From Oscarella lobularis (taxonomy: Eukaryota > Porifera > Homoscleromorpha > Homosclerophorida > Oscarellidae), in NCBI RefSeq assembly GCF_947507565.1, contig NC_089180.1:992001-1056000 (forward strand): a stretch of DNA of 64,000 nt, in the 5' to 3' direction. The notes beneath the pieces are model-generated. The model did not search any database and was not told the origin of the DNA. It saw only the letters and a program-made list of their open reading frames with translations. Positions 50,254-62,820 of the stretch are shown piece by piece. Every line of letters begins with the position of its first letter. Position 1 is the stretch's first letter. The position numbers and the translations under genes were made by a program.

Positions 50254-51345
50254 GTACCTTAATGATTAAACGCCGTAAAAAGCGCCGCTGACTAAGTAAA
50301 GAAACGCCGTCAACAGTGCCACTATCTTAGTATTTTATACGCCGTCAACGGTTTCGCTACTTTAATAATTAGGCGCCGTCATTAGCGCCCGTAACTTTGT
50401 ACATTTTCCGCCTTCAGCCTTGCTGCTACAATAGTTTATTATACGCCGTTAACAGTGCCGCTACTTTAGCAATTAAACGCCGTCATTAACGCAGGCAACT
50501 TGGTATATTATAAGCCGTCAACAGTGCCGCTACCTTAGTAAATTATATGCCGTCAACAATGCTGTTATTTTTTGACGCCGTCAATAGCGCCGCTATCATA
50601 GTAATCAAACGCCGTCAACAGTGCCGCTACCTTAGTAATCAAACGCCGTCAACAGCGCCGTTATCTTAGTATATTAAAAGCCCTCAATAGCGCGCTACCT
50701 AAGTAATTAAACTTTGTCAAAAGTTATGCTACCTTAGTAAATTATACGCCGTCAACAGTGCTGCTACCTTAGTAATCAAGCGCCGTCAACATCGCCGCTA
50801 CCTTGGTTTATTGTACGCCGTCAGCGGTGCCGCTACTTTAGTAACCAAACGCCGTCAAAAGAGCCGATACCTTAGCAATCAAACGCCGCCTAAAGTGCCG
50901 CTAACTTATTCAATTAAAAGCCGTCAAGAGCGCCTCTATTAGCAATTAAACGCCGTCAACAGCGCCGCTATCTTAGTAATAAAACGCCGTCAACATTGCT
51001 GCTACCTTAGTATATTATACGCGTTAACAGTGCCGCTACTTTAGTAATAAAACGCCATCAATAGCGCCGGTCACTGGGTATATTTTGCGCCGTCAACAGT
51101 GCCGCTAATTTTGAATTCAAACGCCGTCAAAAGTGCCGCTACACTATAAAATTATACGCCGTAAAAAGTGCAGCTACCTTCGTATTAAAACGTTGCCAAA
51201 AGCACCGTCATCTTAGTAATAAAATGCCGTCCACAGCGTCTCCACCTAAGCATTATATACGCCATCAACAGTGTCGCTGCCTTTATAATCGAACGCCGTC
51301 AACAGGGCCGCTACCTTAGTATATTATACGCCGTGAATATCTCCG
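49905..51345 (+). repeat. Left arm of large imperfect palindrome
   Basis: In reverse complement this matches 52660-54110. It includes about 350 bp of B and most of the minus-oriented C module, so the homology crosses the C/B joint. The arms are diverged but collinear. Confidence 0.85.
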
Positions 51346-51503
51346 CTACCTTAGTATAATGTACGCTGTAAAAAGTGCCGCTTCCTTATTATCATTATAA
51401 GCCGATAACAGTGTTGCTACATTGGTAATCAAACACCGTCACCAGCGCCGCTACATTAGTATATTATACGTCGTCAACAGCGCTGCTACCTTAGTATATT
51501 ATA
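50254..51503 (-). repeat. Family C module, minus orientation
   Basis: About 36 units in reverse complement, entered from B through GAAACGGTACCTTAATG (GGTACC at the joint). In reverse complement the unit order follows 52659-53757 and 9386-10553. The inner three or so units before 51503 also match 46856-46970. This appears to be the most complete copy of the module in the window. The plus-strand open frame 51422-51724 starts in C and runs into B, so it is chance. Confidence 0.88.
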
Positions 51504-52253
51504 CCAACGTTCAACTGATCCATCGTTCAACTGTTCCACAAATCATCAGGTTTAACCCCCTCAACCGTTTTACCGTTCAACTTTTTCACAGTTCAACCGT
51601 TCAACTGTTTCACCGTTCAACTGATCCACCGTTCAACAGGTTAAACTCCTTTAAAGAACCGTTCACTCCCGTAACCGTTCCACCGCTCAACAGGTTCAAC
51701 CTTTTCAACCGTTCGCCCTCTTAACTGTTCCACCGTTCAACTTTTTCACAGTTCAACCGTTCAATTGTTCCACCGTTCAACTGTTTCACCGTTCAACAGG
51801 TTGAACTGCTTCACCGTTTACCTGTTGCAACACCTCAACTGTTCAAAATTTTAACCCCTTTAACAGTTTACTCTCTCAACCGTTCTACATTTCAACTGTT
51901 CCGGTGTTCAACTGTTTACCCGATACACAACTTCGCCTCCTCAACCCTTTAATTCCTCATCTGTTACGCCGTTCACCTGTTTCATTGTTTAAACGTTTCA
52001 CAGTTAAACTGTTTCACAGTTTAACAGGATTAATTGTTCCACCTTTAATCAGTTTCAACCACCTCAACAGTTTACCCCCTCAACCCTTCTAATATTCAAC
52101 TGTTCCACCTTTCAACTGATCTAACATTCAACATGTTCATCTCCTTTAACCGTTTACACCCTTAACAGTTCTACTGTTCAACTGTTCCACCGTTCAACAG
52201 TTCCACCGCTCAAAAGGTTCAACCTTTTCAACCGTTCAAACTCTCAACCGTTC

Positions 52254-52286
52254 CACCGTTTAAATAGTTTAACCTTTTAAGCGGTG
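52254..52286 (-). repeat. Strand-switch element P, inverse orientation
   Basis: Same 33-bp layout as 1994-2026, with AAGCGGTG in place of GAGCGGTG at the right end. Confidence 0.72.
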
Positions 52287-52457
52287 AAACAGTTGAACAG
52301 TGGAGCGGTTGAATGGGTTAACAATTGAGGGGGTTGAACCTGTTGATCGATGGAACAGTAGCAAGGTGGAATAGTTGAACGGTGGAACGGTTAAGGATGT
52401 GAAAAGTTGCGGTAGTGTAACCCTATTATCGGTTAAACAGATAAACGATGAAACACG

Positions 52458-52510
52458 TAAGGGGGTAAACGGTTGATGGGAATAAATCTTTCCTCAACTG
52501 TCTAGCACCT
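52458..52510 (+). repeat. Strand-switch element T
   Basis: Contains GGTTGATGGGAATAAATCTT followed by C-rich B. A near copy is at 62771-62820. Confidence 0.6.
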
Positions 52511-52658
52511 CAACCGTTCCACCGTTTAACTGTTCCACCTTTCGACTGTTCCACAGATCAACAGGTTCAACGCTTTCAAGCGTTTACCCCCTTAACCGTT
52601 ATGCCACTTAACTGTTCCACCGTTCAACTGTTCCACCGTTAAACTGTTTTACTGCTCA

Positions 52659-53757
52659 ACTAAGGTAGCGGCACTATTGACGGCGTATAATAAAATAAGG
52701 TAGCGGCCCTGTGTACGGCGTTTGATTATAAAGGCAGCGGCACTGTTAATGGCGTATAAAATGCTAAGGTGGAGGCGCTGTTGACGGCATTTTATTACTA
52801 AGATAACTGTGCTTTTGGCAACGTTTCAATACGAAGGTAGCTGCACTTTTTACGGTGTATAATATTATAGTATAGCGGCTCTTTCGACGGCGTTTAAATT
52901 CAAAATTAGCGGCACTGTTGACGGCGCAAAATTTACCAAGTGACGGGCGCTATTGACGGCGTTTGATTACTAAAGTAGCGGCGCTGTTGACGGCGTATAA
53001 TATACTAAGATAGCGGCGCTGTTGACGGCGTTTGATTACTTAGGTAGTGGCACTTTGACGGCGTACAATATACTAGGGTACCAGCGCTATTGACGGCGTT
53101 TGATTACTAAAGTAGCGGCACTGTTAACGGAGTATAATATACTAAGGTAGCAGCACTGTTGACGGCATTTGATTACTAAGATAGCGGCGCTGTTGTCGGC
53201 GTTTAATTGCTAATAGCAGCGCTGTTGACGGCCTATAATTGAATAAGTTAGCAGCACTTTAGGCGGCGTTTAATTGCTAAGGTATCGGTTCCTTTGACGG
53301 CGTTTGATTACTAAAGTAGCGGCACTGTTGACGGCGTACAATAAACAAAGGTGGCGGCGCTGTTGACGGCGTTTGATTACTAAGGTGGCGGCACTGTTGA
53401 CGGCGTTTGATTACTATGATAGCGGAGCTATTGACGGCGTCTAAAAATAACAGCACTGTTGACGGCGTATAATTTACTAAGGTAGCGGCACTGTTGACGG
53501 CTTATAACATACCAAGTTACCGGCTTTAATGACGGCGTTTACTTGCTGAAGTAGCGGCACTGTTGACGGCGTATAATAAACTAAGGTAGCAGCAAGGTTG
53601 AAGGCGTAAAATATACCAAGTTACGGGCGCTAATGACGGCGTTTAATTACAAAAGTAGCGTCACTGCTGACGGCGTATAATATACTAAGCTAGTGGCACT
53701 GTTGACGGCGTTTCTTTACTAAGTCATCGGCTCTGTTAACTGTGTTTAATCTTTTAG
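52659..53757 (+). repeat. Family C module, plus orientation
   Basis: About 31 units. At about 53430-53450 it shows the CTATTGACGGCGTCTAAAA unit. This shows how the module normally continues beyond the point where the copy at 10553 is cut off by family A. It ends in TTTTAGGTACCGTTTCACC, the recurring C to B joint. Confidence 0.88.
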
Positions 53758-54110
53758 GTACCGTTTCACCATTCAGCAGTTTCAACCCTCTCAACAGTTC
53801 ATCCACTTAACCATTTCACTGTTAAACTGTTCCACCGATGAACAGGTTAACCTCTTAAACCGTTCACCCCTCCACTGTTCCACCTTTACACTGTTCTACC
53901 GTTCAACCATTAAACTGTTTTACCGTTCAACTGTTCCATCGGTTAACAGTTTCAACTCCTTAATTGTTCTACAGCTTCACCCCCTCAACCGTTCACACTC
54001 TCAACAGTTCTACTTTTCAACTGTTGCATCGTCCAACTGTTTCACTAATCATCAGGTTTAACCTCTTCAACCGTTTCAACGTTCAACGTTTACACCGTTC
54101 GACTGTTCCA
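52660..54110 (-). repeat. Right arm of large imperfect palindrome
   Basis: Inverted partner of 49905-51345. The spacer between the arms is about 1.3 kb. The same arm sequence is found in direct orientation at about 43270-44380. Confidence 0.85.
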
Positions 54111-54576
54111 CCGTTTAACAGGTTGAACTGCTTCACCGTTTAACTGTTGCAACACCTCAACTGTTCAACAAGTTAAACCCCTTCTGCAGTTTACTCCCTC
54201 AACCGTTCTACAGTTCAACTGTTCCTGTGTTCAACAGCTTACCCAATCAACAAGTTCGCCTTCTAAACCGTTAGATTCCTCATTTGCTACACCGTTCACT
54301 TGTTTCATTGTTTAAACGTTTTTCGATTAAACTGTTTCAACGTTTAACAGGAATAATTGTTCCACCTTTAATCAGTTTCAACTCCTCTCAACTGTTTATC
54401 CCTCAACCCTTACACCATTCAACAGTTCCAGCTTTCAACTGATTTACCATTCAACATGTTCATCTCCTTTAACCGTTCTCCCCCGTAACCGTTCCCCTGT
54501 TCAACTGTTCCACAGTTCAACCGTTCCACCGCTTAAAAGGTTCAACCTTTTCAACCGCTCACCCTCTCATCCGTTT

Positions 54577-54609
54577 CACCGTTTAAACAGATTAACCTTT
54601 TGAGGGGTG
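54577..54609 (-). repeat. Strand-switch element P, diverged
   Basis: A 33-bp element with TTTAAACAGATTAACC inside and GGGGTG at the right end, so one arm is damaged. The flip is from C-rich to G-rich. Confidence 0.6.
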
Positions 54610-55522
54610 GAACAGTTGATCGGTGAAACAGTTGAATAGTGGAAAAGTTGAATGGATAAACAATTGAGGGTGTTGAACCTGTTGATAGGTGGAACAGTCG
54701 CACGGTGGAACAGTTAAACGATGGAACGGTCAACGATGTAAAAAGTTGAGGTGGTTTAACCTGATGATCGGTAAAACAGTTAAACGATGGAACAGTTGAA
54801 CAGTGGAACGGTTGAAGGGAGAAACGGTAGAGAGGGTTGAAACTGTTGAAAGGTAGAACAGTCTAACTGTGAAAAAGTTGAATGGTGGAACGGTTGAAGA
54901 TGTGAACGGTTGAGGATGTTGAACCTGATTATCAGTGAAACAGATGAACGATGAACAGTTGAACAGTGGAACGGTTGAGGAGAAAAACGGTTGATGGAGT
55001 TCAACATGTTGAGCGGTGGAACCGCTTAACGTTGGAACAGTTAAACGAAGAAACGGTTAAGGCGGTAAACTGTTAAAAAGGTTGAAACTGTCAAAAGGTA
55101 AAACAGTTGGAGTTGTTAAACGTTGCAATAGTTGAACGGTTAAACGGTTGAACGGTAGAGCAGTTTAACAGTGAAACAGTTGAAGGCCCGAACGGTTAAA
55201 GAGGTTAACCTGTTCGTCTGTGGAACAGTTGAACAGTTGAACAGTTGAACGGCAGATCAGTTGAGAGAGTGAACGGTTGAAAAGGTTAAAAATGTTGAAC
55301 GGTTTAACGCTTGAAAATGTAAACGATGAACAGTTAAACCTGTTAACGGTGGAACGGTAAAACGGTGGAACAGTTGAGAGGTGGAACGGTTGAGGGGAGT
55401 AAACCTCGTAAACTGTTGAAAAGCTAAAACTGTTAAACGTTGGATCGGTTGAACTTTTTTAGCGGTGGATCAGTTGAACGGTTGAACAGTTCAGAGGGTA
55501 AACGATTGAGGCAGTTGACCCT

Positions 55523-55606
55523 GTTAAACGTTTGAAGAGTTGAAACCGTTTAACGATAGAACAGGTTATCATGGTAAACGGTGAAAGAGTTGACCGTTTA
55601 ACAGGT
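55523..55606 (+). repeat. Strand-switch element S, forward
   Basis: Core AGAACAGGTTATCATGGTAA, flanked by GTTAAACGTTTGAAGAG at the left. Confidence 0.68.
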
Positions 55607-55960
55607 TTAACTCCCTCAACTATTCAGCCCCTCAACCGTTCCACCGTTCAACTGTTCCACCATTCGACTGTTCCACCGATCAATAGGTTCAACGCTTTCA
55701 AGCAATCACCCCCTTAACCTTTACACAACTCAACTGTTCCACCGTTCAACTGTTCCACCGTAAAACTGTTCTACCGCTCAACAGGTTGAACTCCCTCTGC
55801 CGTTTCTTCCCTCCAACGTTCCTCTGTACAAACGTTTTATCGTTGAAATGTTTTGCCGATCAACATGTTTAACCTTCACAACCGTTCACACTCTCAACAG
55901 TTTAACCGTTCATCTGCTTCACCGTTTGACTGTTCCAAAGATACACAGGTTCAGCCCCCT

Positions 55961-56056
55961 AAAATTTTAACCAATTCAATTGTTCCACTTTTCAACTGTT
56001 GAGCAGTTGAACCTGTTGAACTGTTAAGGGGTTGAAACTGTTGAACTTTGGAACAG
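55961..56056 (+). repeat. Strand-switch element Q, forward
   Basis: Centre CAACTGTTGAGCAGTTGAAC at about 55998, with a typical GAACTTTGGAACAG tail. Confidence 0.7.
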
Positions 56057-56317
56057 TTGAACCTGTTGAGCGGTAGAACATTTCAATATTTAAAAAGTTG
56101 AACGGTAGAACGGTTTAGAGGGTGAACGGTTGAGGGGTTGATTCTGTTGAGCAGTAGAACAGTTGAACGGTAAAACAGTTGAACAGTGGAACGGTTGAAA
56201 GGGTGAACTGTGTGGAGAGTTGAACTTTTTGAGAGGCGGAACAGTTGAACGTTGGAGCAGTTAAACGGTGGAACGGTGAAGGGAGTAAACGGTTGATGAG
56301 ACTAAACATTTTGAGCG

Positions 56318-56389
56318 GTGGAACAGTTGAACTGTGGAACAGTTGAACTGTGGAACAGTTGAACTGTGGAACAGTTGAACTGTGGAACA
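56318..56389 (-). repeat. Perfect 16-bp minisatellite run
   Basis: About 4.5 uninterrupted copies of GTGGAACAGTTGAACT, the most regular B stretch in the window. It shows the basic 16-bp unit directly and looks like a recent local expansion. Confidence 0.9.
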
Positions 56390-56916
56390 CTTAAACAAAG
56401 AAACAGTTGAGGCTGTGAACGTTTAAAAGGGTTGAAACTGCTGAAAGGTGGAAATGTTAAAGTTGTTAAACGTTGGAGCAGTTAAGGTTGGAACGGTTAA
56501 GGGGTAAACGGTTGAGGGGACTGAACCTTTTAAGCGGTAAACAGTTGAACGGTGGAACAGTTGAACGGTTGAACGTTTGAGGGGGGGAACGGTTGAGAGA
56601 GTTGAACTTGGTAAACGGTTGAGGATTTAAAACTGTTGAACGGCGAAACAGTTGAACCTGTTATACAAGGATACAGTTGAACGGTGTAACGGTTGATGGG
56701 ATGAACGGTTGAGAGGGTTGAACCTGTTGAAAGGTGGAACAGTTTAACGGTAGAACAATTTAACGGTGGAACAATTTAGGGGGTAAATGCTTCAGGAGGT
56801 TAAACTTGATGATCGGTAAAACAGTTTGTTGAACAATGGACAGTAAAACGGTGGAACGGTTAAGGATGAAAACGGTATAAAATGTTGAAACAGTTAAAAC
56901 ATGGAAAAGTTGAACC

Positions 56917-56964
56917 GGTGGAACGGTTCAGAGGGTGAACGGTGGAACGGTTCAGAGGGTGAAC
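56917..56964 (+). repeat. Exact 24-bp tandem duplication
   Basis: A 24-bp segment beginning GGTGGAACGGTTCAGAGG at 56917 is repeated exactly at 56941. 24 bp equals three octamers, so the step size follows the 8-bp register. Confidence 0.9.
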
Positions 56965-56982
56965 GGTTGAGGGAGTTGACCC

Positions 56983-57076
56983 TGTTAAACGTTTGAGGAG
57001 TTGAAACTGTTTAACGGTAGAACAGGTAATCTTGTTAAACGGTTAAACAGTTAAACGTTTAACACGTTCAACTCCA
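56983..57076 (+). repeat. Strand-switch element S, forward
   Basis: Core AGAACAGGTAATCTTGTTAA. The flip lies at AAACGTTTAACACG. Confidence 0.72.
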
Positions 57077-57584
57077 TCAACTGTTCAGCCCTCAACCGTT
57101 CCACCGTTCAACTGTTCCACCGTTCGACTGTTCCACAGATCAACAGGTTCAACGGATTCAAGCGTTCACCCCCTTAACCGTTAGACAACTCAACTGCTTT
57201 ACCGTTCAACTGTTCCACCGGTAAACTGTTCTAGAGCTCAACAGGTTGAACTCGCTCTACCGTTTCTTCCCTCCAACGTTCCACTGTTCAAATGTTCTAT
57301 CGTTCAACTATTTCACAGATGATCAGGTTCAACCTCCTCGACCTTTCACCACCTCAACCGTTTCACCGTTTAACTGTTTCACCTTTCAACTATTTTACCG
57401 CTCAACATGTTGAACTCTTTCCACCGTTTCTCCTCCCTAGCGTTCCATTGTTCAAATGTTCCATCGTTCAACTGTTTTACCGATCATCAGGTTCAACCTC
57501 CTCAACCGTTCAACCCCTTAACCGTTCCACTGTTCAATTCTTCTACGTTTCAACTGTTTCAACGATCAACAGGTTCAACCCCCT

Positions 57585-57680
57585 CAAATGTTTACCCATT
57601 CAACCATTCCACCGTTCAACGGTTGAGGTGTTGAACCTGTTGAACGTTTAAGGGGTAGAGACTGTTGAACTTTGAAAGAG
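57585..57680 (+). repeat. Strand-switch element Q, forward
   Basis: The centre reads CAACGGTTGAGGTG. The left flank TCAAATGTTTACCCATTCAA is well kept. Confidence 0.7.
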
Positions 57681-58440
57681 TTGAACTTGTTGAATGGTAG
57701 AACATTTTAATATTTAATCAATTGAACGGTAGAACGGTTTAGAGGGTGAACGGTTGAGGGTTTGGTTTTGTTGAGCAGTGAAAATGTTGAACGGTGAAAC
57801 AGTTGAACAGTGGAACGGTTGAAAGGGTGAACGGTTGAGAGAGTTGAACTTTTTGAGGGGCGGAACAGTTGAACGGTGGAACAGTTGAACTGTGGAGCGA
57901 TTAAGGGAGTAAACGGTATAAGAGGTTGAAGCTGTTGAAAAGAAAGACTGTTGAACTTTTTGAACGTACGAACACTTGAACTGTGGAACGGTTGAGACGG
58001 TGAACAGTTGAGGAAGTTGAACCTGTTGAGCAGTAGAACAGTTGAACGGTGGGACAGTTAAACTGTGTAACGGTTGAGAGGGTAAACGGGTGCGAGAGTT
58101 GAACCTAATAAACGGTTGAGGGGTTCAAACTGTTGAACGGTGGAACAGTTGAATCTGTTAATCGGTGGAAAAGTTGGACGGTTAAGAATTTGAACTGTGA
58201 AACGGTTGAGGGGCTTAAACCTGATGATTGGTGGAACAGTTTAACGATAGAGCAGTTGAGCAGTGGAATGGTTTAGAGTGTGAAAGGTTGAGGGGGTAAA
58301 ACTTGTTGAACGGTTAAGGGGTGTAAACTGTTGAGCGGTGGAACAGTAGAACGGTGAAACTGTTGAACGATGGATCAGTTGAGAGGATGAACTGTTAAGG
58401 GGGTTAAAACAGTTGAAAGGTAAAACAGTTAAACCTGTTA

Positions 58441-58979
58441 AACGGTGGAATAGTTGAACGGTTAAACGTTTGAACAGTTAAGCAGTTTAACGGTGAAACA
58501 GTTGAGGGGGTGAACGGTTAAAGGGGTTGAATCTGTTGATCGTTGGAATATTTAATCAGTTGAACAGTTGAACGGTGAAACAGTTGAGCGGTACTACTGC
58601 TAAAGGATGAACGCTTGAAAGGGTTGAACCTGTTGATCGGTGGAACGGTCGAACGGTTGAACAGTTGAACGGTGGAACAGTTGAACGGTGAAAAAGTTGA
58701 ACGTTGATACGGTTGACAGGGTTAAACCTGATGATTTTTGGAACAGCTGAACAGTGGAACAGTTGAATGGTAGATCGGTTTAGAGAGTGAACGGTTGAAA
58801 AGGTTAAAACTGTTGAACGGTTAAGGGGTTGAAACTGTAAACGGTGAACAGTTAAACGTTTTGAACGGTGGAACAGCGAAACGGTGGAACTGTTGAAAGG
58901 TGGAACGGTTGCCGGGAGTAAACCTGGTAAACGGTTGAAAGGCTAAAACTGTTAAACGGTGGATTAGTTGAACCTTTTG
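58441..58979 (+). repeat. 539-bp tandem duplication, copy 1
   Basis: This directly abuts an almost identical copy at 58980-59518. It is composed of minus-oriented B units. A visible difference is GTTGAAAGG here against GTTGAGAGG in the second copy. Confidence 0.93.
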
Positions 58980-59518
58980 AACGGTGGAATAGTTGAACGG
59001 TTAAACGTTTGAACAGTTAAGCAGTTTAACGGTGAAACAGTTGAGGGGGTGAACGGTTAAAGGGGTTGAATCTGTTGATCGTTGGAATATTTAATCAGTT
59101 GAACAGTTGAACGGTGAAACAGTTGAGCGGTACTACTGCTAAAGGATGAACGCTTGAAAGGGTTGAACCTGTTGATCGGTGGAACGGTCGAACGGTTGAA
59201 CAGTTGAACGGTGGAACAGTTGAACGGTGAAAAAGTTGAACGTTGATACGGTTGACAGGGTTAAACCTGATGATTTTTGGAACAGCTGAACAGTGGAACA
59301 GTTGAATGGTAGATCGGTTTAGAGAGTGAACGGTTGAAAAGGTTAAAACTGTTGAACGGTTAAGGGGTTGAAACTGTAAACGGTGAACAGTTAAACGTTT
59401 TGAACGGTGGAACAGCGAAACGGTGGAACTGTTGAGAGGTGGAACGGTTGCCGGGAGTAAACCTGGTAAACGGTTGAAAGGCTAAAACTGTTAAACGGTG
59501 GATTAGTTGAACCTTTTG
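58980..59518 (+). repeat. 539-bp tandem duplication, copy 2
   Basis: Second copy, with no bases between the two. The junction lies in ACGGTGGAA, an octamer pair common throughout B, as expected for unequal exchange between octamers. Confidence 0.93.
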
Positions 59519-59540
59519 AGCGGTGGAACAGTTGAACGGT

Positions 59541-59597
59541 GGAACAGTTCAACAGTTTTGGCCTTTTCAACCGTCCACTCCCAACCGATCTACAGTT
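59541..59597 (-). repeat. Strand-switch element R, inverse
   Basis: Contains CCGTCCACTCCCAACCGATC. The G-rich to C-rich flip is just after the 539-bp tandem pair. Confidence 0.68.
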
Positions 59598-61108
59598 CAA
59601 CTGTTCCACTGTTGAACTGTTCCACCGATGAATATTTTAACCTCTTCAACCGTTCACCCTCTCAAGAGTCCCACCGTTAAACTGTTCTACCGTTACCCCG
59701 TTTAACCGTTCAACTATTCCAACGTTTACCAGGTTCAACTGTTTTATCTCTCAACAGTTTCATCCCTTTCAACCGTTCCCCGCCTCAACTGTTTCTCTGT
59801 TTATCTGTTCCACCGTTAAACGGTTCCACCGTTCAACATGTTGAACTCCCTCAACCGTTTTTCCCCTTAACCGTTCCAATGTTTAATTGTTCATCGTTCA
59901 ACTGTTTAACCGATATTCAGGTTCAACATCCTCAACCGTTCACATCCTCAACCGTTCCACCGTTCAACTTTTCCACCGTTCAACTGTTTCACTTTTCAAC
60001 AGGTTCAATCCCCTCAAATGTTCCTCCCATGAATCGTACCGCTGTTTAAAATTTTCATCGTTCAACTGGTTCACCGATCATCAGGTTCAACCACCTCAAC
60101 TTTTCACATCCTACACGGTTCAACTGTTGCACCGTTCAACTGTTCCACCGCTCAAAATGTTCAATTGCTCCGCCGTTCCACTCTTCAACTGTTCCACTGA
60201 TGAACAGGTTAACCTCTTCAACTTTTCACCCCCTCAACTGTTCCACCGTTAAACTGTTCTACCATTCAACCGTTCAACTGTTTTACCGTTCAACTGTTCC
60301 AAGGCTTAACAGTTTCAACCCCTTATCCGCTCTACAGCTTCAACCCCTCAATCTTTCACACTCTCAAAAGCTCTACTGTTCAACTCTTGCATCGTTCAAC
60401 GTTTGCACCAATCATCAGGTTTAAACCCTTCAACCGTTTCACCGTTCAACCGTTCCACCGTTCAACTTTTCCACCGTTGAACTGTTTTACTTATCAACAG
60501 GTTCAACCCTTTCAAGCGTTTACCCCCTTAACCGTTATACCGCTCAACTGTTCCACTGTTCAACTGTTCCACCGTTTCAAAGTTTCCACTGATCAATTGT
60601 TCCACCGATCAAAAGGTTCACCCTTTTAACGGTTCACATCCTCAAGTGTTTTATCGTTAAACTGCTTCTCTGTTCAAACGGTTAACCGTTCAACTCTCGC
60701 ACCCGTTTACCCTCTCAACCGTTTCACCGTTTAACTGTTCCATCATTCAACTGTTCCACTGCTCAACAGATTCAACTTCCTCAAATGTTCACCGTCTCAA
60801 CCGCTCAACCGTTCAACTGTTCGTACGTTCAACAACTTCAACTGTTTTTCTTTTCAACAGTTTCTACCTCTTATACCGTTCACCCCTCAATCGTTTTTCA
60901 GTTTAACTGTTCCACCGTTCAACTGTTCCACCCCTCAAAAAGTTCAACTCTCCCAACCGTTCACCTTTCAAACGTTCCACTGTTCAATCTTTTTTCGTTT
61001 AATTGTTCCACTGCTCAAAAGAATCAACTCCTGAACAGTCCACCCACTAAACCGTTCTACCATTCAATTGTTTAAATATTGAATTGTTCTGTTGCTCAAC
61101 AGGTTCAA

Positions 61109-61206
61109 AAATTCCTAAGTTCAACAGTTTCAACCCCTTAACCGTTCAACAGGTTCAACCTCTCAACAGTTGAAAAGTGGAACTGTTGAATGTGTAATCA
61201 TTTGAG
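61109..61206 (-). repeat. Strand-switch element Q, inverse
   Basis: Centre CCTCAACAGTTGAAAAG at about 61165, then TGTGTAATCATTTGAG. Confidence 0.7.
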
Positions 61207-61697
61207 GGGGTTGAACAAGGTTGATCCGTGGAACAGTCGTACCGTGGAACTATTGAACTGTGAAACGGTTGAGAGGGTTAACGGTTAAGGACGTTGAACA
61301 TGATGGTCGGTGAAACAGTTGAACTATGGAACATTTGAATAGTGGAACGTTCGATGGAGAAACGGTAGAGGGAGTTCAACCTGTTGAGCGGTAGAAGTGT
61401 TTGACGGTGGAACAGTTCAACGGTGGAACAGTTCAACAGTAGAACGTTATAATGGGTAAACGGTTGAAAGGGTTGAACATGATGATCAGTAAAACAGTTG
61501 AACGATGGAACAGTTGAACAGTTTGAACTCCCTTTACCGTATCTCTCCTCAAAAGTTCCACTGTTCAAATGTTCCATCGCTTAACTCTTTCGCCGATCAT
61601 CAGGTTCAACCTCCTTATCCGTTCACCCCCTCAACCGTTTCACTGTTCAACTGTTCCACCGTTCGATTGTTCCACCGATCAACAGGTTCATCCCCCT

Positions 61698-61793
61698 CAA
61701 ATGTTTACCCATTCAAGCGTTACACTGTTCAACTGTGTAAGGGTTGAACCTGTTGAACGGTTAAGAGGTTGAAACTGTTGAACTTTGGAAGAG
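61698..61793 (+). repeat. Strand-switch element Q, forward, altered centre
   Basis: The centre reads CAACTGTGTAAGGGTTGAAC and the tail is GAACTTTGGAAGAG. Confidence 0.68.
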
Positions 61794-62770
61794 TTGAACC
61801 TGTTGAACGGTAGAACATATCAATATTTAAACAGTTGAACGATAGAACGGTTTTGAGGGATTGATTCTGATGAGCAGTGGAACAGTTGAACATTGAAACA
61901 GTTGAACAGTGAAACGGTTGAATGGGTGAACAGTTGGGAGAGTTAAACTTTTTGAGGGGAGGAACAGTTGAACGGTGGAACGATTAAGGGGGTGAAAGGT
62001 ATAACAAGTTGATACTGTTGATAAGAAAAACAGTTGAACTTGTTGAACGTACGAACAGTTGAACGGTGGAATGGTTGAGAATGTGACCAGTTGAGGAAGT
62101 TGAACCTGTTGAGCAGTGGAACAGTCGAACCTCTTGAGCAGTGGAACAGATGAACGGTGGAACAGTTATACGGTAGACGGTTGAGCGGGTAAATTGGTGC
62201 GAGAGTTGAACCTATTAAACCGTTGAGGGGTTCAAACTGTTAAACGGTGGTACAGTTGAATCTGTTAATCGGTGAAACAGTTGGACGGTTAAAAAGTTGA
62301 ACTGTGAAACGGTTGAGGGGGCTAAACCTGATGATTGGTGGAACAGTTGAACGATGGAACAGTTGAACGGAGAAACGGTTTAGAGTGTGAACGGTTGAAG
62401 GGGTCAAACCTGTTGAACGCTTAAGGGGTGAAAACTGTGTAGCGGTGGAACAGTTGAACGGTGAAACAGTTGAACGGTGGATCAGTTGAGAGGATGAACT
62501 GGTAAGGGGGTTAAAACGTTTGAAAGGTAAAACAGTTAAACCAGTTGAACGGTGGAATAGATGTACGGTTAAACGTTTGAACAGCGAAGCAGTTTAACGG
62601 TAAAATAATTAAGGGGTGAACGGCTAACATGGTAAACCTATATATCGGTGGAACTTTTGATCATTAGAACATTTGAACGGAGAACAGTTGAAATGTGGAA
62701 CAGTTAAGCATTATAACGCTGAAAGAATAAACGCTTAAAAAAAGTTGAAGCAGTTAAACGGTGAAACGGT

Positions 62771-62820
62771 TAAGGGGGTAAAAGGTTGATGGGAATAAAC
62801 CTTCCTTTAACAGTTCAGCC
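62771..62820 (+). repeat. Strand-switch element T
   Basis: Contains GGTTGATGGGAATAAACCTT, then C-rich B ending in TTCAGCCCC. Confidence 0.6.

Larger units (their letters stand above)
51504..52658. repeat. Family B array between two inverted C modules, block 6
   Basis: Plus to 52285, minus to 52487, plus to 52658. It forms most of the central spacer of the large imperfect palindrome. Its first 300 bp are the reverse complement of the B sequence preceding 46856. The segment 51800-52150 is an inverted relative of 8900-9250. No gene is seen. Confidence 0.86.

Noticed and set aside
49905-54110. Inverted C modules as terminal inverted repeats of a transposon
   Set aside because: The spacer is plain B repeat without any enzyme, the arms run into different B contexts, and no target-site duplication was seen.
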